From assembly GCF_010119225.1 (NCBI RefSeq), contig NZ_WNKF01000004.1, forward strand, positions 1 to 64,000: a DNA stretch of 64,000 bases, given 5' to 3'. Position numbers and translations under genes: made by a program. This document shows, piece after piece, positions 35,467 through 45,223 of the stretch. Numbering within the stretch: the first letter of the stretch is position 1; each line of letters starts with the position of its first letter. The notes beneath the pieces were generated by a model. The model was not told where the DNA came from, searched no databases, and worked only from the letters and a program-made list of their open reading frames with translations. The stretch comes from Cyclobacterium roseum. GTDB taxonomy: Bacteria > Bacteroidota > Bacteroidia > Cytophagales > Cyclobacteriaceae.

Positions 35467-35934
35467 TTAAAATGACTCCAGTCCGGCTGCCGCGATGATC
35501 CCATCCTGAGCAGAGGTCACACCACTAACCCCGATAGAACCAATCACCTGATCGCCATCCTTTATGGGCAAGCCTCCTTCCACGGCCACTACGCCGGGAA
35601 GGCTGATGAGGTGTACGTTGCCGGATTTGACGGCATCTTCAAATACTTTTGTGGGTCGTTTGAATTTCAGGGCCGAGGTGGCTTTTTGAATGCCTACCTC
35701 CACGCTCCCAATTTGGGTTCCATCCATTCTCCGCAGGGCGACCAAGTGCCCACCGGCGTCTAGAATGGTAATGACCACATTCCAATTGTCTTGCCGGGCT
35801 CTGGCCTCTGCCGCATCGGATATCCGCTGCGCATCCTCAAGACTGAGTACCCGGACCCTTTCCTGAGCCTGTACCGAAAAGCTGATGGCAAAGACCAGCA
35901 TTACCCAGATTGATAGTATGATTTGCTTCCTCAT
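35467..35934 (-). CDS. Secreted GlcG/HbpS family heme-binding-like protein
   Basis: This 155-residue protein has a signal peptide (cleavage near SVQAQ, residue 24), then SLEDAQRISDAAEARARQDN, VVITILDAGGHLVALRRMDG and a C-terminal GSIGVSGVTSAQDGIIAAAG, the conserved HbpS/GlcG fold. HbpS proteins bind haem or sense redox; the export signal puts this copy in the periplasm. It is monocistronic, ending at a strong terminator. Confidence 0.88.
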   Translation of the reverse strand: MRKQIILSIWVMLVFAISFSVQAQERVRVLSLEDAQRISDAAEARARQDNWNVVITILDAGGHLVALRRMDGTQIGSVEVGIQKATSALKFKRPTKVFEDAVKSGNVHLISLPGVVAVEGGLPIKDGDQVIGSIGVSGVTSAQDGIIAAAGLESF

Positions 35935-36004
35935 GGTGTGTTTTTTTGTTTGTTATTCCGCTTTGTCTTAAATATAAAGAAATAATGGCTATTCTTAAAT
36001 TTTT

Positions 36005-36012
36005 TATATTTG
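36005..36012 (+). promoter_or_regulatory. Candidate -7 box (TATATTTG) of the YjbQ gene
   Basis: The sequence matches TAnnTTTG 26 bp upstream of the ATG at 36038; a TTG-like -33 is only weakly visible. Confidence 0.5.
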
Positions 36013-36037
36013 AGAATCATCTCAAACGGACAAAATC

Positions 36038-36460
36038 ATGAACATTCTTCAAAAAGAAATCCGATTACGCGCCTATAAAAGAGGCTTTCACCTCATTACA
36101 GGAGAAGTTGTGGATAACTTCCCGGAAATGAAAAATATAGGCACCGGCATGCTCCAGGTCTGGATCAAACACACCTCCGCCGGACTGACCATCAATGAAA
36201 ACGCAGACCCCTCTGTTCGCCAGGACTTTGAAACGTTTACAAACGACTTGATTCCGGAAGCTTATCCACATTTTGTCCACACCTATGAAGGGGCGGATGA
36301 TATGCCTGCGCATCTGAAAGCAAGTATTTTCGGTCCTTCGGTGCAAATTCCCATTTCCGGGGGAAAACTTAACCTGGGTACCTGGCAGGGTATTTACCTG
36401 GGAGAATTCAGAGACCAGGGCGGTGCCCGAAAACTGGTCCTGACTGCCTTTGGAACCTGA
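36038..36460 (+). CDS. YjbQ family protein (secondary thiamine-phosphate synthase enzyme)
   Basis: This 140-residue protein has all family hallmarks: KRGFHLITGEV, KHTSAGLTINENADPSVRQD, FVHTYEGADDMPAHLKAS and LGTWQGIYLGEFRD. E. coli YjbQ shows weak thiamine phosphate synthase activity, but its true role is unknown. The His residues in KHTSAG and DDMPAHLK are metal-site candidates. It is monocistronic. Confidence 0.93.
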   Translation: MNILQKEIRLRAYKRGFHLITGEVVDNFPEMKNIGTGMLQVWIKHTSAGLTINENADPSVRQDFETFTNDLIPEAYPHFVHTYEGADDMPAHLKASIFGPSVQIPISGGKLNLGTWQGIYLGEFRDQGGARKLVLTAFGT

Positions 36461-36535
36461 GCCGGCCTTTTGCCTCTCAAACAAAGGCCTGAACCGGATT
36501 TCTTTGGGTTATCCACCGTTTTATCCACAAATTCC

Positions 36536-37864
36536 CTAGGTGTTGGGAAGGGAAATACCCTTCACCCTTCGGTAAAGCGAAAGGGCGTATTTGTCGGTCA
36601 TTCCGGATATAAAATCCATTAATCCCCGAAGGATGGAGTAGGCGGATTGCGGACCTGTCAGCACCAATTGGTCCGGAAGCAAACGCAAAATACTTTTATT
36701 TTGACCCGAAAACTTTTCCCTAAAAAAATGATGGTGGTACAATGCCTCTCCGAAGGTTTCCAATAATCCTTCCAAGACCTGGTATCCGGCAGCCTCTTTC
36801 TCCAACACCGGCTGGGAACGGTAGATTTTCGCTACCGACAACGCATTAATCGCTCCTAAAGCCTTGGCCGAAGGTATACAATCGGTAAGCGCCTGGTCAA
36901 AATCTCCAACCAACAACAAGGGTTCTTTTTCCTGAAAAACCATATCCGTCTCTTCTATCAATTGGTTGATGGCCATGGCTCTTAGAATAGCCAACTTCTG
37001 TTGATTTGTAGCGTATTTTTCTAACTTCTGGGCAGAAAACCGATCCCCAATGATTGCCGCCAACAAGGCGATGGTTTCTTCCAGGGACACCAGACCCATG
37101 GTACAGCCATCCTCCAGATCAATAATGCTGTAACAAATATCGTCCGCTGCCTCCACCAGAAAAGCAAGCGGGTGCCGCATCCAGCAATTAGGGGCAAGTG
37201 TTGGGATGGCCATCATTTCCATCAATTCCGAATAGTCTGCCAAATTGCTGGTAAAAAACCCAAATTTTTTCTGGCTGCGTCGCTTTTGATCCTCGGCAAA
37301 GGTCCAGGAAGGTCTGGGATATTTGGTAAACGCTGCCAGGGTAGGGGGAGAGATATAAATTCCGTTATTTCGATCCATAAGCATCCGAAACCCCTGGGCA
37401 TTTCCTTCAAAATGAGTCAGATCTTCCCATTCCTGACTGCTGCATTGGGTTTTCCAGCAGTGTCCTTTGGGGTGAAACCGGAAAAAATCCGAAATGCCTT
37501 CTTCCCCGGCATGGCCAAAAGGAGGATTTCCAATATCATGGGCCAGAGCAGCAGCGGCTACTATCCCACCGATATCAAAAGGTTGTAGCTGCTTCGCTTT
37601 CAATTCCGGATACTTTTCCAGTAGAAAACTACCGGCAGATTTTCCCAGAGAACGGCCCACGCTGGAAACTTCCAGGCTATGGGTCAACCGGGTATGGACA
37701 AAATCTTGCTCAGGAAGGGGGAATACCTGTGTTTTGGCCTGAAGGTTTCGGAAGGGAGATGAAAAAATGATCCTGTCATAATCCTTCTCAAATTGGCTTC
37801 GTTGCTGCCCCGATTCCGAAGCAGGAAGGCCCTCCGGAATGATTAATTTTTCCCATTTCATCAT
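36536..37864 (-). CDS. dgt: Deoxyguanosinetriphosphate triphosphohydrolase-like HD protein
   Basis: This 442-residue protein has the early SPFRNLQAKTQVFPL and HTRLTHSLEVSSVGRSLG, then ALAHDIGNPPFGHAGEEG (HD motif with the metal His-Asp) and DDICYSIIDLEDG further on. These are the dGTPase family's conserved positions. It hydrolyses dNTPs to nucleoside and tripolyphosphate, limiting dNTP pools and possibly phage replication. It is 48 bp from the RND operon and transcribed in the same direction, but on a separate unit in function. Confidence 0.94.
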   Translation of the reverse strand: MMKWEKLIIPEGLPASESGQQRSQFEKDYDRIIFSSPFRNLQAKTQVFPLPEQDFVHTRLTHSLEVSSVGRSLGKSAGSFLLEKYPELKAKQLQPFDIGGIVAAAALAHDIGNPPFGHAGEEGISDFFRFHPKGHCWKTQCSSQEWEDLTHFEGNAQGFRMLMDRNNGIYISPPTLAAFTKYPRPSWTFAEDQKRRSQKKFGFFTSNLADYSELMEMMAIPTLAPNCWMRHPLAFLVEAADDICYSIIDLEDGCTMGLVSLEETIALLAAIIGDRFSAQKLEKYATNQQKLAILRAMAINQLIEETDMVFQEKEPLLLVGDFDQALTDCIPSAKALGAINALSVAKIYRSQPVLEKEAAGYQVLEGLLETFGEALYHHHFFREKFSGQNKSILRLLPDQLVLTGPQSAYSILRGLMDFISGMTDKYALSLYRRVKGISLPNT

Positions 37865-37912
37865 ATGCCGTCAAAAATACAAAGCTATGGTTTCGGGAAA
37901 AAGAAATCTTTC

Positions 37913-39352
37913 CTATTTCCAACCCCCACCCAAAGCCCGGTACAGATCTACTACCGTAAGGAACATTTCGATACGGGTGTTGGTCTTACTCAATTCAGCC
38001 TCCAACACCCTGGACTGGGCGGTAATCACTTCCAGGTAGGTGGCATAGCCTCCGCGAAACAATTCGTTGGAGGTCGATACGGCATTCAGCAACACGGCTG
38101 TTTCTTCGTCCCGCAGGCTATACACCGTCCGAAGGTTTTCAATGCGCTGTAGTTTATTCATGACTTCCTGATAGCCGTCCAGTATGCTTTGCTGGTAATT
38201 ATACAATGCTATTTTGTTGGAAGCCACCGCCTGATCGAAACCCGCCCGGATTTTGTTTTGGGCAAAAATGGGTGCCGTAAGTCCACCCAATAAACCAATG
38301 GTAAGCCCCCCGGGCATTTTCAATGCTGCAGGAAGACTTCTGTCGTTTAAGCCCACATAGGGGGTAAAACTAAAGGAGGGTAAAAACTCTTTTCTAGCTG
38401 CTTCCACATTGAAGTTGGCCGCACGGAGTTCGTGTTCCGCTTGCTGTATATCCGGTCTTCTCAGCAGCATGTCAGAGGGAAGACCTACATCCATGGCATA
38501 GGGCAATTTAATTTCCAGCAGGGAGGAAGCGCGTTCAATGGGTTGGGGAAATCTACCAAGGATAAAATTCAGGTTATTTTCAGTTTCCAGGATTTCCTGT
38601 TGTTTTTCAATGGCCAAACTTTTGGTAGAGAGGAGCTGAGCCGAAAACTGCTGCACCGCCAATTCGGTGGCCCTTCCGGCCATTTTTTGGATTTTTATCA
38701 GCTCCAGTGCCATCTCCTGAAATTCAATATTACGCTCAATGGTCTCCAATTCAATATCCTTTCCCAATAGCTCGTAGTACAATTTGGAAATTTCAGCTAC
38801 CATATTGGTCACCACCAGGTGTCGGCCTTTCTCAGTGGCCAGGAATTGCTCGAAGGAGGCTTCCTTTCTATCCCGAAGTTTGCCCCAAACATCGATTTCC
38901 CAGGTGCTTTGAAACCCAATAAAATTATTTTCAAGCCGGTTGACGACGTTTCGGTCCCCATTGATCGTTCCGCCTAGCAGGTTGGGACGTATATCACCCG
39001 AGCGGTACCGGACAATACCATCCATGCTCGGATAAATAGCCCCCTTGCTGATGCGAAATTGGGTACGGGCGATTTCTATCCGCTCCAAGGCCACCCGAAG
39101 GTCCAGGTTATTTTCAAGTCCTTCGTCTATCAGGTAAACGAGTTTGGGATCATTAAAAAAGGCTTCCCAGGAGATGTCACCGATACTGGAAGAATCCGAT
39201 ATATCCAGAAAGGTTTCCGGCAGGGGTTCCATCTCCGGTAATTGCGGAACCTCAATACTTTTGCAAGAATACACCAGCACCAAGGCACAAAATATCAGGG
39301 CAAGGCGTGTGTAGGACTTATGATGTAAAAACATGGAATTTCTGTGGTTCAA
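37913..39352 (-). CDS. Outer-membrane factor of RND efflux system (TolC/OprM type)
   Basis: This 479-residue protein has a lipobox (LVYSCKS, Cys near residue 30), so it is a lipoprotein, then two similar halves of coiled-coil helices, with DLRVALERIEIARTQFRISK and the segment LRRPDIQQAEHELRAANFNV typical of the OprM/NodT group. It is the exit duct for the pump encoded upstream. The start overlaps the permease stop by 4 bp (ATGA), showing translational coupling. Confidence 0.94.
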   Translation of the reverse strand: MNHRNSMFLHHKSYTRLALIFCALVLVYSCKSIEVPQLPEMEPLPETFLDISDSSSIGDISWEAFFNDPKLVYLIDEGLENNLDLRVALERIEIARTQFRISKGAIYPSMDGIVRYRSGDIRPNLLGGTINGDRNVVNRLENNFIGFQSTWEIDVWGKLRDRKEASFEQFLATEKGRHLVVTNMVAEISKLYYELLGKDIELETIERNIEFQEMALELIKIQKMAGRATELAVQQFSAQLLSTKSLAIEKQQEILETENNLNFILGRFPQPIERASSLLEIKLPYAMDVGLPSDMLLRRPDIQQAEHELRAANFNVEAARKEFLPSFSFTPYVGLNDRSLPAALKMPGGLTIGLLGGLTAPIFAQNKIRAGFDQAVASNKIALYNYQQSILDGYQEVMNKLQRIENLRTVYSLRDEETAVLLNAVSTSNELFRGGYATYLEVITAQSRVLEAELSKTNTRIEMFLTVVDLYRALGGGWK

Positions 39353-42300
39353 TTATTCGAAAAAGATACCGGTGCCTCCTCTTCCTTCAGGACAATATCC
39401 GGCTCAGAATCAATTTTTTTAAAGGTAAAATGGGCGAAAATCACATACAGGCCGGGAATGACGATTAACCCGAAAATGGTCCCAATCAACATCCCTCCGG
39501 CTGCCGCCGTACCGATGGATCTATTCCCAAGGGCACCTGCCCCCGTAGCCATGGCCAGTGGCAGCAGACCGGCTATAAAAGCAAAAGAGGTCATCAAAAT
39601 CGGCCGGAGCCTGGTGACGGCACCCTCTACCGCTGCCTGAATAACGGAATGCCCTGCATCTCTCTTTTGAATGGCAAATTCCACAATCAAAATGGCATTT
39701 TTACCCAACAGTCCGATCAACATGATCAGTGCCACCTGGGCATAGATATTGTTTTGCAAACCAAGCACATATAGCGCAAAAAAGGCTCCAAAAACCCCAA
39801 TCGGTAGCGATAAAATCACCGGTAGGGGCAATAAAAAGCTTTCGTATTGCGCCGACAAGATAAGGTAAACGAACAAGAGACAGATCAGGAAGATGACAAT
39901 GGCCTGATTTCCGGAACCCACCTCTTCCCTGGACATGCCATACCAATCGTGACCATATCCCTGAGGTAGCTTTTCTGCCGTGATTCTTTCAATGGCAGCA
40001 ATTACATCACCACTACTGTATCCCGGAGCCGCTGCCCCTTTGACGGTAGAGGAATTGTACATATTAAAACGAGTAAGTTGTTCGGGACCATAGGCTTTTT
40101 CCATGGTAAGAAAGGAAGAAATAGGAACCATCTCTCCCACATTATTTTTCACATGCAAATTCATCACATCCTCCGGGCTCGCACGGTATTGAGGTCCTGC
40201 CTGAAGCATCACATCGTACATCTGTTCAAACCGGACAAAATCCGAAACATACATGCCCCCTAAAAGAATTTGCATGGTGCTCAAGGCATTGGCAATCGTG
40301 ACCCCATTTTTAGCGGCCATGTCCTGATCTATGTGTACGATAAACTGGGGAAAGGTCGGATCAAAATCCGTAAAGGCATTGTTTATTTCCGGAGCCGCCT
40401 CCAATTCTTTTATCAGGTCGTTGGTGATGGTCGCTAGCCGATCCAGATTACCCGTACCGGTTTGATCCAGCACCTTCATTTGAAACCCGCTGGAATTACC
40501 AAAGCCTGAAACCGTAGGAGGCAGAAAAAAGTCGATTTTTGCATCGGAGATCCCTTGAGACAAGCTTCTGAATTCGTTCAGGGTTTCCTGAATCGGGAGG
40601 TCCTTTCTTTCATCCCATGATTTTAGATTAACCATCGCCATGCCATAGGATGCTCCGGAGAGTCCATTTCCCAGGGAATACCCAGCCAGACTGGAAACCG
40701 ATTCCACCGCCTCGTTGCCTTCTAGTTTCAGAATGAGTTCGTCTAGTACTTTCTCGGTTCTTTCCACGGTGGCACCCACAGGAGTAGTCACGTTCACATA
40801 CACCATACTTTGATCCTCGGTAGGAATAAAACCGGTGGGCAAAATCTGACTGATACCCCAGGTCGCTGCAAAGAAACCGATTAATATTAGGGTCGTGATC
40901 CCCTTTCTGGGAACGATATAGGTAATGTATTGATAGTATTTACTTTCAAAAAACGTATAGGTGCGATTAAACCAGTCGAAAAACCGGTTCAAAAGCGTTC
41001 GCTTTTTCTCCACGCCGTAGTGATTCTGTAAGAGAATAGCACAGAGTGCCGGGGTTAGGGTAAGGGCGTTGATCCCGGAAATGAAAATGGCAAAGGCAAG
41101 GGTCAGTGAAAATTGCCGGTAGAAGATTCCCACCGGGCCCGACATAAAGGCCACCGGGATAAACACCGCAGACATTACCATGGTAATCGCTATAATGGCT
41201 CCACTAATTTCTTTCATGGCGGCAAAGGTAGCCGCCCGGGGAGCCAGGCCTTCTTTTTCCATTTTAGCATGCACGGCTTCTACCACCACAATGGCATTAT
41301 CCACCACAATCCCGATTGCCAGAACCAAGGCAAATAAAGTCAGAAGATTGATGGAAAAACCCAACCACTGCATGAAAAACAAGGTCCCGATCAGAGCGAC
41401 CGGTACTGCCAACGTAGGGATCAATGTGGATCGAAAATCCTGAAGAAAGATGAAAACGACGATAAATACCAGAATAAAAGCCTCCACCAGCGTCACTAAC
41501 ACTTCCTGAATAGAGGCATTTAGAAATCGGGATACGTCGTAGGAAATCTTGTAATCCATTCCCGAGGGAAAGCTGCCTGCCTTGATGTTTTCCATTCGCT
41601 GCTTCACCTTGGAAATCACCTCGCTGGCATTGGAGCCTGGCCTTTGGATCACCATAATGGATGCCGCAGGTCTTCCGTCTAGCTTCGAGATCCTTCCATA
41701 ATTCAGGTTCCCAAACTCTATATCGGCTATGTCCTTCAATCGTAATATGGAACCATCAGGATTGGCACGGACGACAAGATTCTCGTACTGCTTAGGCTCA
41801 AAAAACTTCCCCGTATACTTCAATACATATTGCAGCATCTGCATGTCTTTACCCGAACTGATACCCAACTGTCCCGGAGCCGCTTCTACATTTTGATTGC
41901 GGATAGCATCTACCACATCATTGGTGGCCACACTATAGGCCGTCATCCGGTCCGGTTTCAGCCATACCCGCATGGAGTAATCTTTGGTACTCATAATCTC
42001 GGCAAATCCAACCCCGTCTACCCTCCTTAATTCCTGAAGTACGTTCAGGTCGGTAAAATTATATATAAATGCCTCATCCAGGGAAGTGTCTTCACTGGCA
42101 ACGTTAATATACATCAACAAGCCCTCCACCTGCTTTTCCACCGTCACACCAGCTTTCACCACCTCTTCAGGCAATTCATTGACCACGGTAGAAATCCGGT
42201 TCTGTACTTCTACGGCTGCCAGATCAGGATCTGTACCCGCTTCAAAATAAACCTTTATGATCGTTGTTCCCCGGTTACTACTTACCGATGTCATGTAGGT

Positions 42301-42525
42301 CATTCCCGGTACCCCGTTGATCACTTTTTCCAAAGGGGTAGCAACCGTTCTGGCACAGACTTCCGCATTGGCACCCCGGTATTTGGCCTTTATCGCCACC
42401 GAAGGAGGAGCAATGTCTGGAAATAATTCAACCGGAAGGGTGACAAAGGACAACAAGCCCAAGAGCACAAAGAACAGGGAGATGACCAGGGATAATACCG
42501 GACGCTTTATAAATAAATTGAACAT
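39349..42525 (-). CDS. RND multidrug efflux permease (HAE1 family)
   Basis: This 1058-residue, 12-TM permease has two periplasmic loops. Motifs: MFNLFIKRPVLSLVISLFFV start, TM4 with ALVLAIGIVVDNAIVVVEAV (proton-relay Asp), and the second-half GLLGKNAILIVEFAI. The loop sequences resemble AcrB-type HAE1 pumps. It exports hydrophobic compounds from inner membrane and periplasm with the linked adaptor and outer-membrane factor. The operon order is adaptor - permease - outer-membrane factor. Confidence 0.96.
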   Translation of the reverse strand: MFNLFIKRPVLSLVISLFFVLLGLLSFVTLPVELFPDIAPPSVAIKAKYRGANAEVCARTVATPLEKVINGVPGMTYMTSVSSNRGTTIIKVYFEAGTDPDLAAVEVQNRISTVVNELPEEVVKAGVTVEKQVEGLLMYINVASEDTSLDEAFIYNFTDLNVLQELRRVDGVGFAEIMSTKDYSMRVWLKPDRMTAYSVATNDVVDAIRNQNVEAAPGQLGISSGKDMQMLQYVLKYTGKFFEPKQYENLVVRANPDGSILRLKDIADIEFGNLNYGRISKLDGRPAASIMVIQRPGSNASEVISKVKQRMENIKAGSFPSGMDYKISYDVSRFLNASIQEVLVTLVEAFILVFIVVFIFLQDFRSTLIPTLAVPVALIGTLFFMQWLGFSINLLTLFALVLAIGIVVDNAIVVVEAVHAKMEKEGLAPRAATFAAMKEISGAIIAITMVMSAVFIPVAFMSGPVGIFYRQFSLTLAFAIFISGINALTLTPALCAILLQNHYGVEKKRTLLNRFFDWFNRTYTFFESKYYQYITYIVPRKGITTLILIGFFAATWGISQILPTGFIPTEDQSMVYVNVTTPVGATVERTEKVLDELILKLEGNEAVESVSSLAGYSLGNGLSGASYGMAMVNLKSWDERKDLPIQETLNEFRSLSQGISDAKIDFFLPPTVSGFGNSSGFQMKVLDQTGTGNLDRLATITNDLIKELEAAPEINNAFTDFDPTFPQFIVHIDQDMAAKNGVTIANALSTMQILLGGMYVSDFVRFEQMYDVMLQAGPQYRASPEDVMNLHVKNNVGEMVPISSFLTMEKAYGPEQLTRFNMYNSSTVKGAAAPGYSSGDVIAAIERITAEKLPQGYGHDWYGMSREEVGSGNQAIVIFLICLLFVYLILSAQYESFLLPLPVILSLPIGVFGAFFALYVLGLQNNIYAQVALIMLIGLLGKNAILIVEFAIQKRDAGHSVIQAAVEGAVTRLRPILMTSFAFIAGLLPLAMATGAGALGNRSIGTAAAGGMLIGTIFGLIVIPGLYVIFAHFTFKKIDSEPDIVLKEEEAPVSFSNN

Positions 42526-42537
42526 GATTGATTTCGC

Positions 42538-43716
42538 TTAACGGGTCTGCACTACTTCGGCTACTGCGTTTTCATCCACTAAGGGCTGGATTGCTTCTTC
42601 TTCAGATGCCACGATCTTTGGTTGAATGGTCATCCCGTTCTCAATGTTCTGAATGCCTTCAAATACCAGACTTTCGCCCTCTTCCAATCCGGACTCTACG
42701 ATGTAATAATGAGAAAATCTTGCCCTTGGGATAAAACTTCTCATTTCTACCTTGTTGTTTTCATCCACTACGTAGACAAAACTCCGGTCCTGAATTTCAA
42801 AAACGGCTTTCTGGGGAATGATAATGGCATTCCGAACCCGGTTGGTCAGGATTATTTTTCCGGTAGATCCGTGCTTCAGGATCTTGCTCGGATTTGGAAA
42901 CCGGGCCCTAAATGCGATAGAGCCCGTATTGGCATTGAATTCACCCTGCATGGTTTCGATCATCCCTTTAAAGGGATAGGGTGACCCGTCGGCTAACACC
43001 AGCTCTACCACGTTATTTTCTGCCGTTTCATCCTTGGCTTTGATGTATTCCAGGTATTCGCGTTCCGAAACATTGAAATACACGTGCACCGAACTTACAT
43101 CGGATACGGTGGTCAGTAAGCTGCCTTCATCAATCAAACTTCCGGTACGCAGCGGAATCCTGTCCGTAATCCCGTCAAACGGAGCGCGGATTTCCGTATA
43201 AGATAATTGAACGGCCGCATTGGCCTCGGCCGACCTTGCTTCCTCTATCTTAGCCATTACGGCATCGTATTTGGCCCGGGTCAGGTTCAGTTCAGATTCT
43301 GAAATTACATTGTTGTCGACCAAAATCTTCAACCGCTCCACCTCAAATTCCATCACCTTGGCCTCTGCCTTGGCACTTTCCAGGTTGGCCTTGGCTTTGG
43401 CCAGATCTGCCCTGTATTCCTGGTCATTCGTTTTGAAAAGGATCTGACCCTTTTTTACTTCTTTCCCTTCGTCCACATACACCCTTTCCAGAAAGCCTTC
43501 TGCACGAGCCCTCAATTCCACGTTTTGGATGGCTTTAATATCGGCCACGTAATCCCGGTGCAGGATGGTGTCCTTGGCCACCACCTTAATTACCGGAAAC
43601 TCCCGGATGGATGATGAGCTGTTGTCAGCTTTTTCTTTTTCACTACATGAAAAAATAATACTGCATGCGGAAAGAAAAAAAACGATTCCGGCACCTTTTA
43701 ATTTACTTCTTTTCAT
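42538..43716 (-). CDS. Membrane fusion protein of RND efflux system
   Basis: This 392-residue protein has a lipobox (IIFSCSEK, Cys near residue 24), a beta-lipoyl half motif (AEGFLERVYVDEGKEVKKGQ), a hairpin of coiled coil (residues 100-165) and the return lipoyl half IRAPFDGITDRIPLRTGSLI. A beta-barrel part (GSTGKIILTNRVRNAI) follows. It bridges permease and outer-membrane duct. It is the first gene of the operon; its Met1 is preceded by a 250-bp region shared with the divergent CBM9 gene, and no regulator gene is adjacent. Confidence 0.95.
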   Translation of the reverse strand: MKRSKLKGAGIVFFLSACSIIFSCSEKEKADNSSSSIREFPVIKVVAKDTILHRDYVADIKAIQNVELRARAEGFLERVYVDEGKEVKKGQILFKTNDQEYRADLAKAKANLESAKAEAKVMEFEVERLKILVDNNVISESELNLTRAKYDAVMAKIEEARSAEANAAVQLSYTEIRAPFDGITDRIPLRTGSLIDEGSLLTTVSDVSSVHVYFNVSEREYLEYIKAKDETAENNVVELVLADGSPYPFKGMIETMQGEFNANTGSIAFRARFPNPSKILKHGSTGKIILTNRVRNAIIIPQKAVFEIQDRSFVYVVDENNKVEMRSFIPRARFSHYYIVESGLEEGESLVFEGIQNIENGMTIQPKIVASEEEAIQPLVDENAVAEVVQTR

Positions 43717-43968
43717 TACAAATTCTCCTTCAATTAACCTTCACTATCCTTATTTCTATGACCATGAAGATACTTAAAACCAGGCATAATTAATATAATT
43801 TATCTTTCTAACCAAGGGATAAATCTCCCAGGCTGGATATTACAGCGATCAACGGAGAATATATTGGATAAATAAAACGTATTTCAACTTTTATCCCGAT
43901 CGCATGGGTTTTCTATTATTTTTGTGATTGGTATTACATCTCCACGATCCTAACAACATTTCAATTTC

Positions 43969-45033
43969 ATGAAAAAAATCCTTACCGGAATGCTCGTTCT
44001 GATGCTATTGTTTCAGGAAAGCTACGCACAAACTGCCCCAAACCCCAAAAATTATGTGGCCTATTTTGTGACAGATCAATTGATCGTGGATGGAAAGCTG
44101 ACCGAGTCGTCTTGGGAGCAGGCCCCCTGGTCAGAACCTTTTCTGGACATACAGGGACCGGACTTTCCCAAACCCCGGCAACTTACCCGAATGAAGATGC
44201 TGTGGGACGAAGCGTATTTATACATAGGCGTGCGGCTGGAGGAAAATCATATCTGGGCAACCTATACGGAGAGGGAATCGGTGATCTTTCATGAAAATGA
44301 CATCGAAGTATTTCTGGATCCCGATGGGGATACCCACCATTATTACGAATTGGAAATCAATGCACTCGGAACCGTCTGGGACTTAATGCTCACGCGTCCC
44401 TATCGGGATGGTGGAAAACCTATCAATGGATGGAACATCAACGATTTTCGTCATGCCATCCACCTGGAGGGGAGCCTAAACGATCCCTCGGATGAAGATG
44501 ACTACTGGTCCATTGAGATGGCCATTCCATGGAAAAGCCTTTCTCAATCCGGACCCAATTTCCGGGCTCCGCAATCCGGGGAGCAATGGAAAATTAATTT
44601 TTCAAGGGTTCAATGGCAGATTGAAGCCGAAGGGTCCGAATACCAAAAGAAAATTAACCCGGAGACGGGAAAACCCTTCCCGGAGGACAACTGGGTCTGG
44701 TCTCCCATGGGACTGGTCAACATGCACCTACCCGATCGATGGGGGCTGGTTCAGTTTTCGGATATTCCGGTCGGTACGGGAACGGAACCCTTCGTACCTA
44801 ACCCGGACGAAGTGGTAAAAAGAGCACTACGTGAACTTTACGAAGCCCAACGGAAACTTTATGCCGAGCAGGGACATTATAGTACCCATCTGGAAGGCTT
44901 AAAGCGAACCAGTGAATTGGAGAAGGTGTTCTTTGAGGTAAGCGATACCCGGTTTAAACTTTCTTCGCCTTCATTGGTGAACAAAGAACAGCGGTGGTAT
45001 ATTACGGAAGACGGCAGAATTTGGAAAGAATGA
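43969..45033 (+). CDS. Secreted carbohydrate-binding family 9-like protein
   Basis: This 354-residue protein has a signal peptide ending near SYAQ (residue 21), then a CBM9-like domain (residues 30-245). The domain has DGKLTESSWEQAPWSEPFLD, ARMKMLWDEAYLYIGVRLEE-like text, NDIEVFLDPDGDTHHYYELE, GWNINDFRHAI and EMAIPWKSLSQ. A charged C-terminal helix and an ITEDGRIWKE end follow. Such proteins appear as carbohydrate-binding modules in Bacteroidota; no catalytic domain is attached. It is divergent from the RND operon. Confidence 0.9.
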   Translation: MKKILTGMLVLMLLFQESYAQTAPNPKNYVAYFVTDQLIVDGKLTESSWEQAPWSEPFLDIQGPDFPKPRQLTRMKMLWDEAYLYIGVRLEENHIWATYTERESVIFHENDIEVFLDPDGDTHHYYELEINALGTVWDLMLTRPYRDGGKPINGWNINDFRHAIHLEGSLNDPSDEDDYWSIEMAIPWKSLSQSGPNFRAPQSGEQWKINFSRVQWQIEAEGSEYQKKINPETGKPFPEDNWVWSPMGLVNMHLPDRWGLVQFSDIPVGTGTEPFVPNPDEVVKRALRELYEAQRKLYAEQGHYSTHLEGLKRTSELEKVFFEVSDTRFKLSSPSLVNKEQRWYITEDGRIWKE

Positions 45034-45049
45034 AATCTTGCCTGCCTCT

Positions 45050-45160
45050 CAGACAGGCTTGATGACCTAGGGAGGGATGCCCCGATAGCTTTCGGGAAAG
45101 CAGGCGAAATGCTCCCGAACCAGGATCGGGACAGGCACCTGACCGCTAAAAGACAATAAT
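45050..45160. repeat. Cluster of short CCCGA/TCGGG palindromes
   Basis: Three small inverted pairs occur within 100 bp: GCCTG...CAGGC, CCCGATAGCTTTCGGG and CCCGAACCAGGATCGGG. They look like the dispersed small palindromes common in Bacteroidota and fill the gap before the DUF4382 gene. No gene is present. Confidence 0.55.
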
Positions 45161-45223
45161 AAACGAGTGAAATGACCCTAAAGGATGGTGAAAAATATTG
45201 GTAAGACCGCATTTTATCCCGCT

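Noticed and set aside
45034-45184. Possible tRNA or structured RNA in the gap before the DUF4382 gene
   Set aside because: The hairpins are short dispersed palindromes; no cloverleaf or acceptor/anticodon arms can be built.
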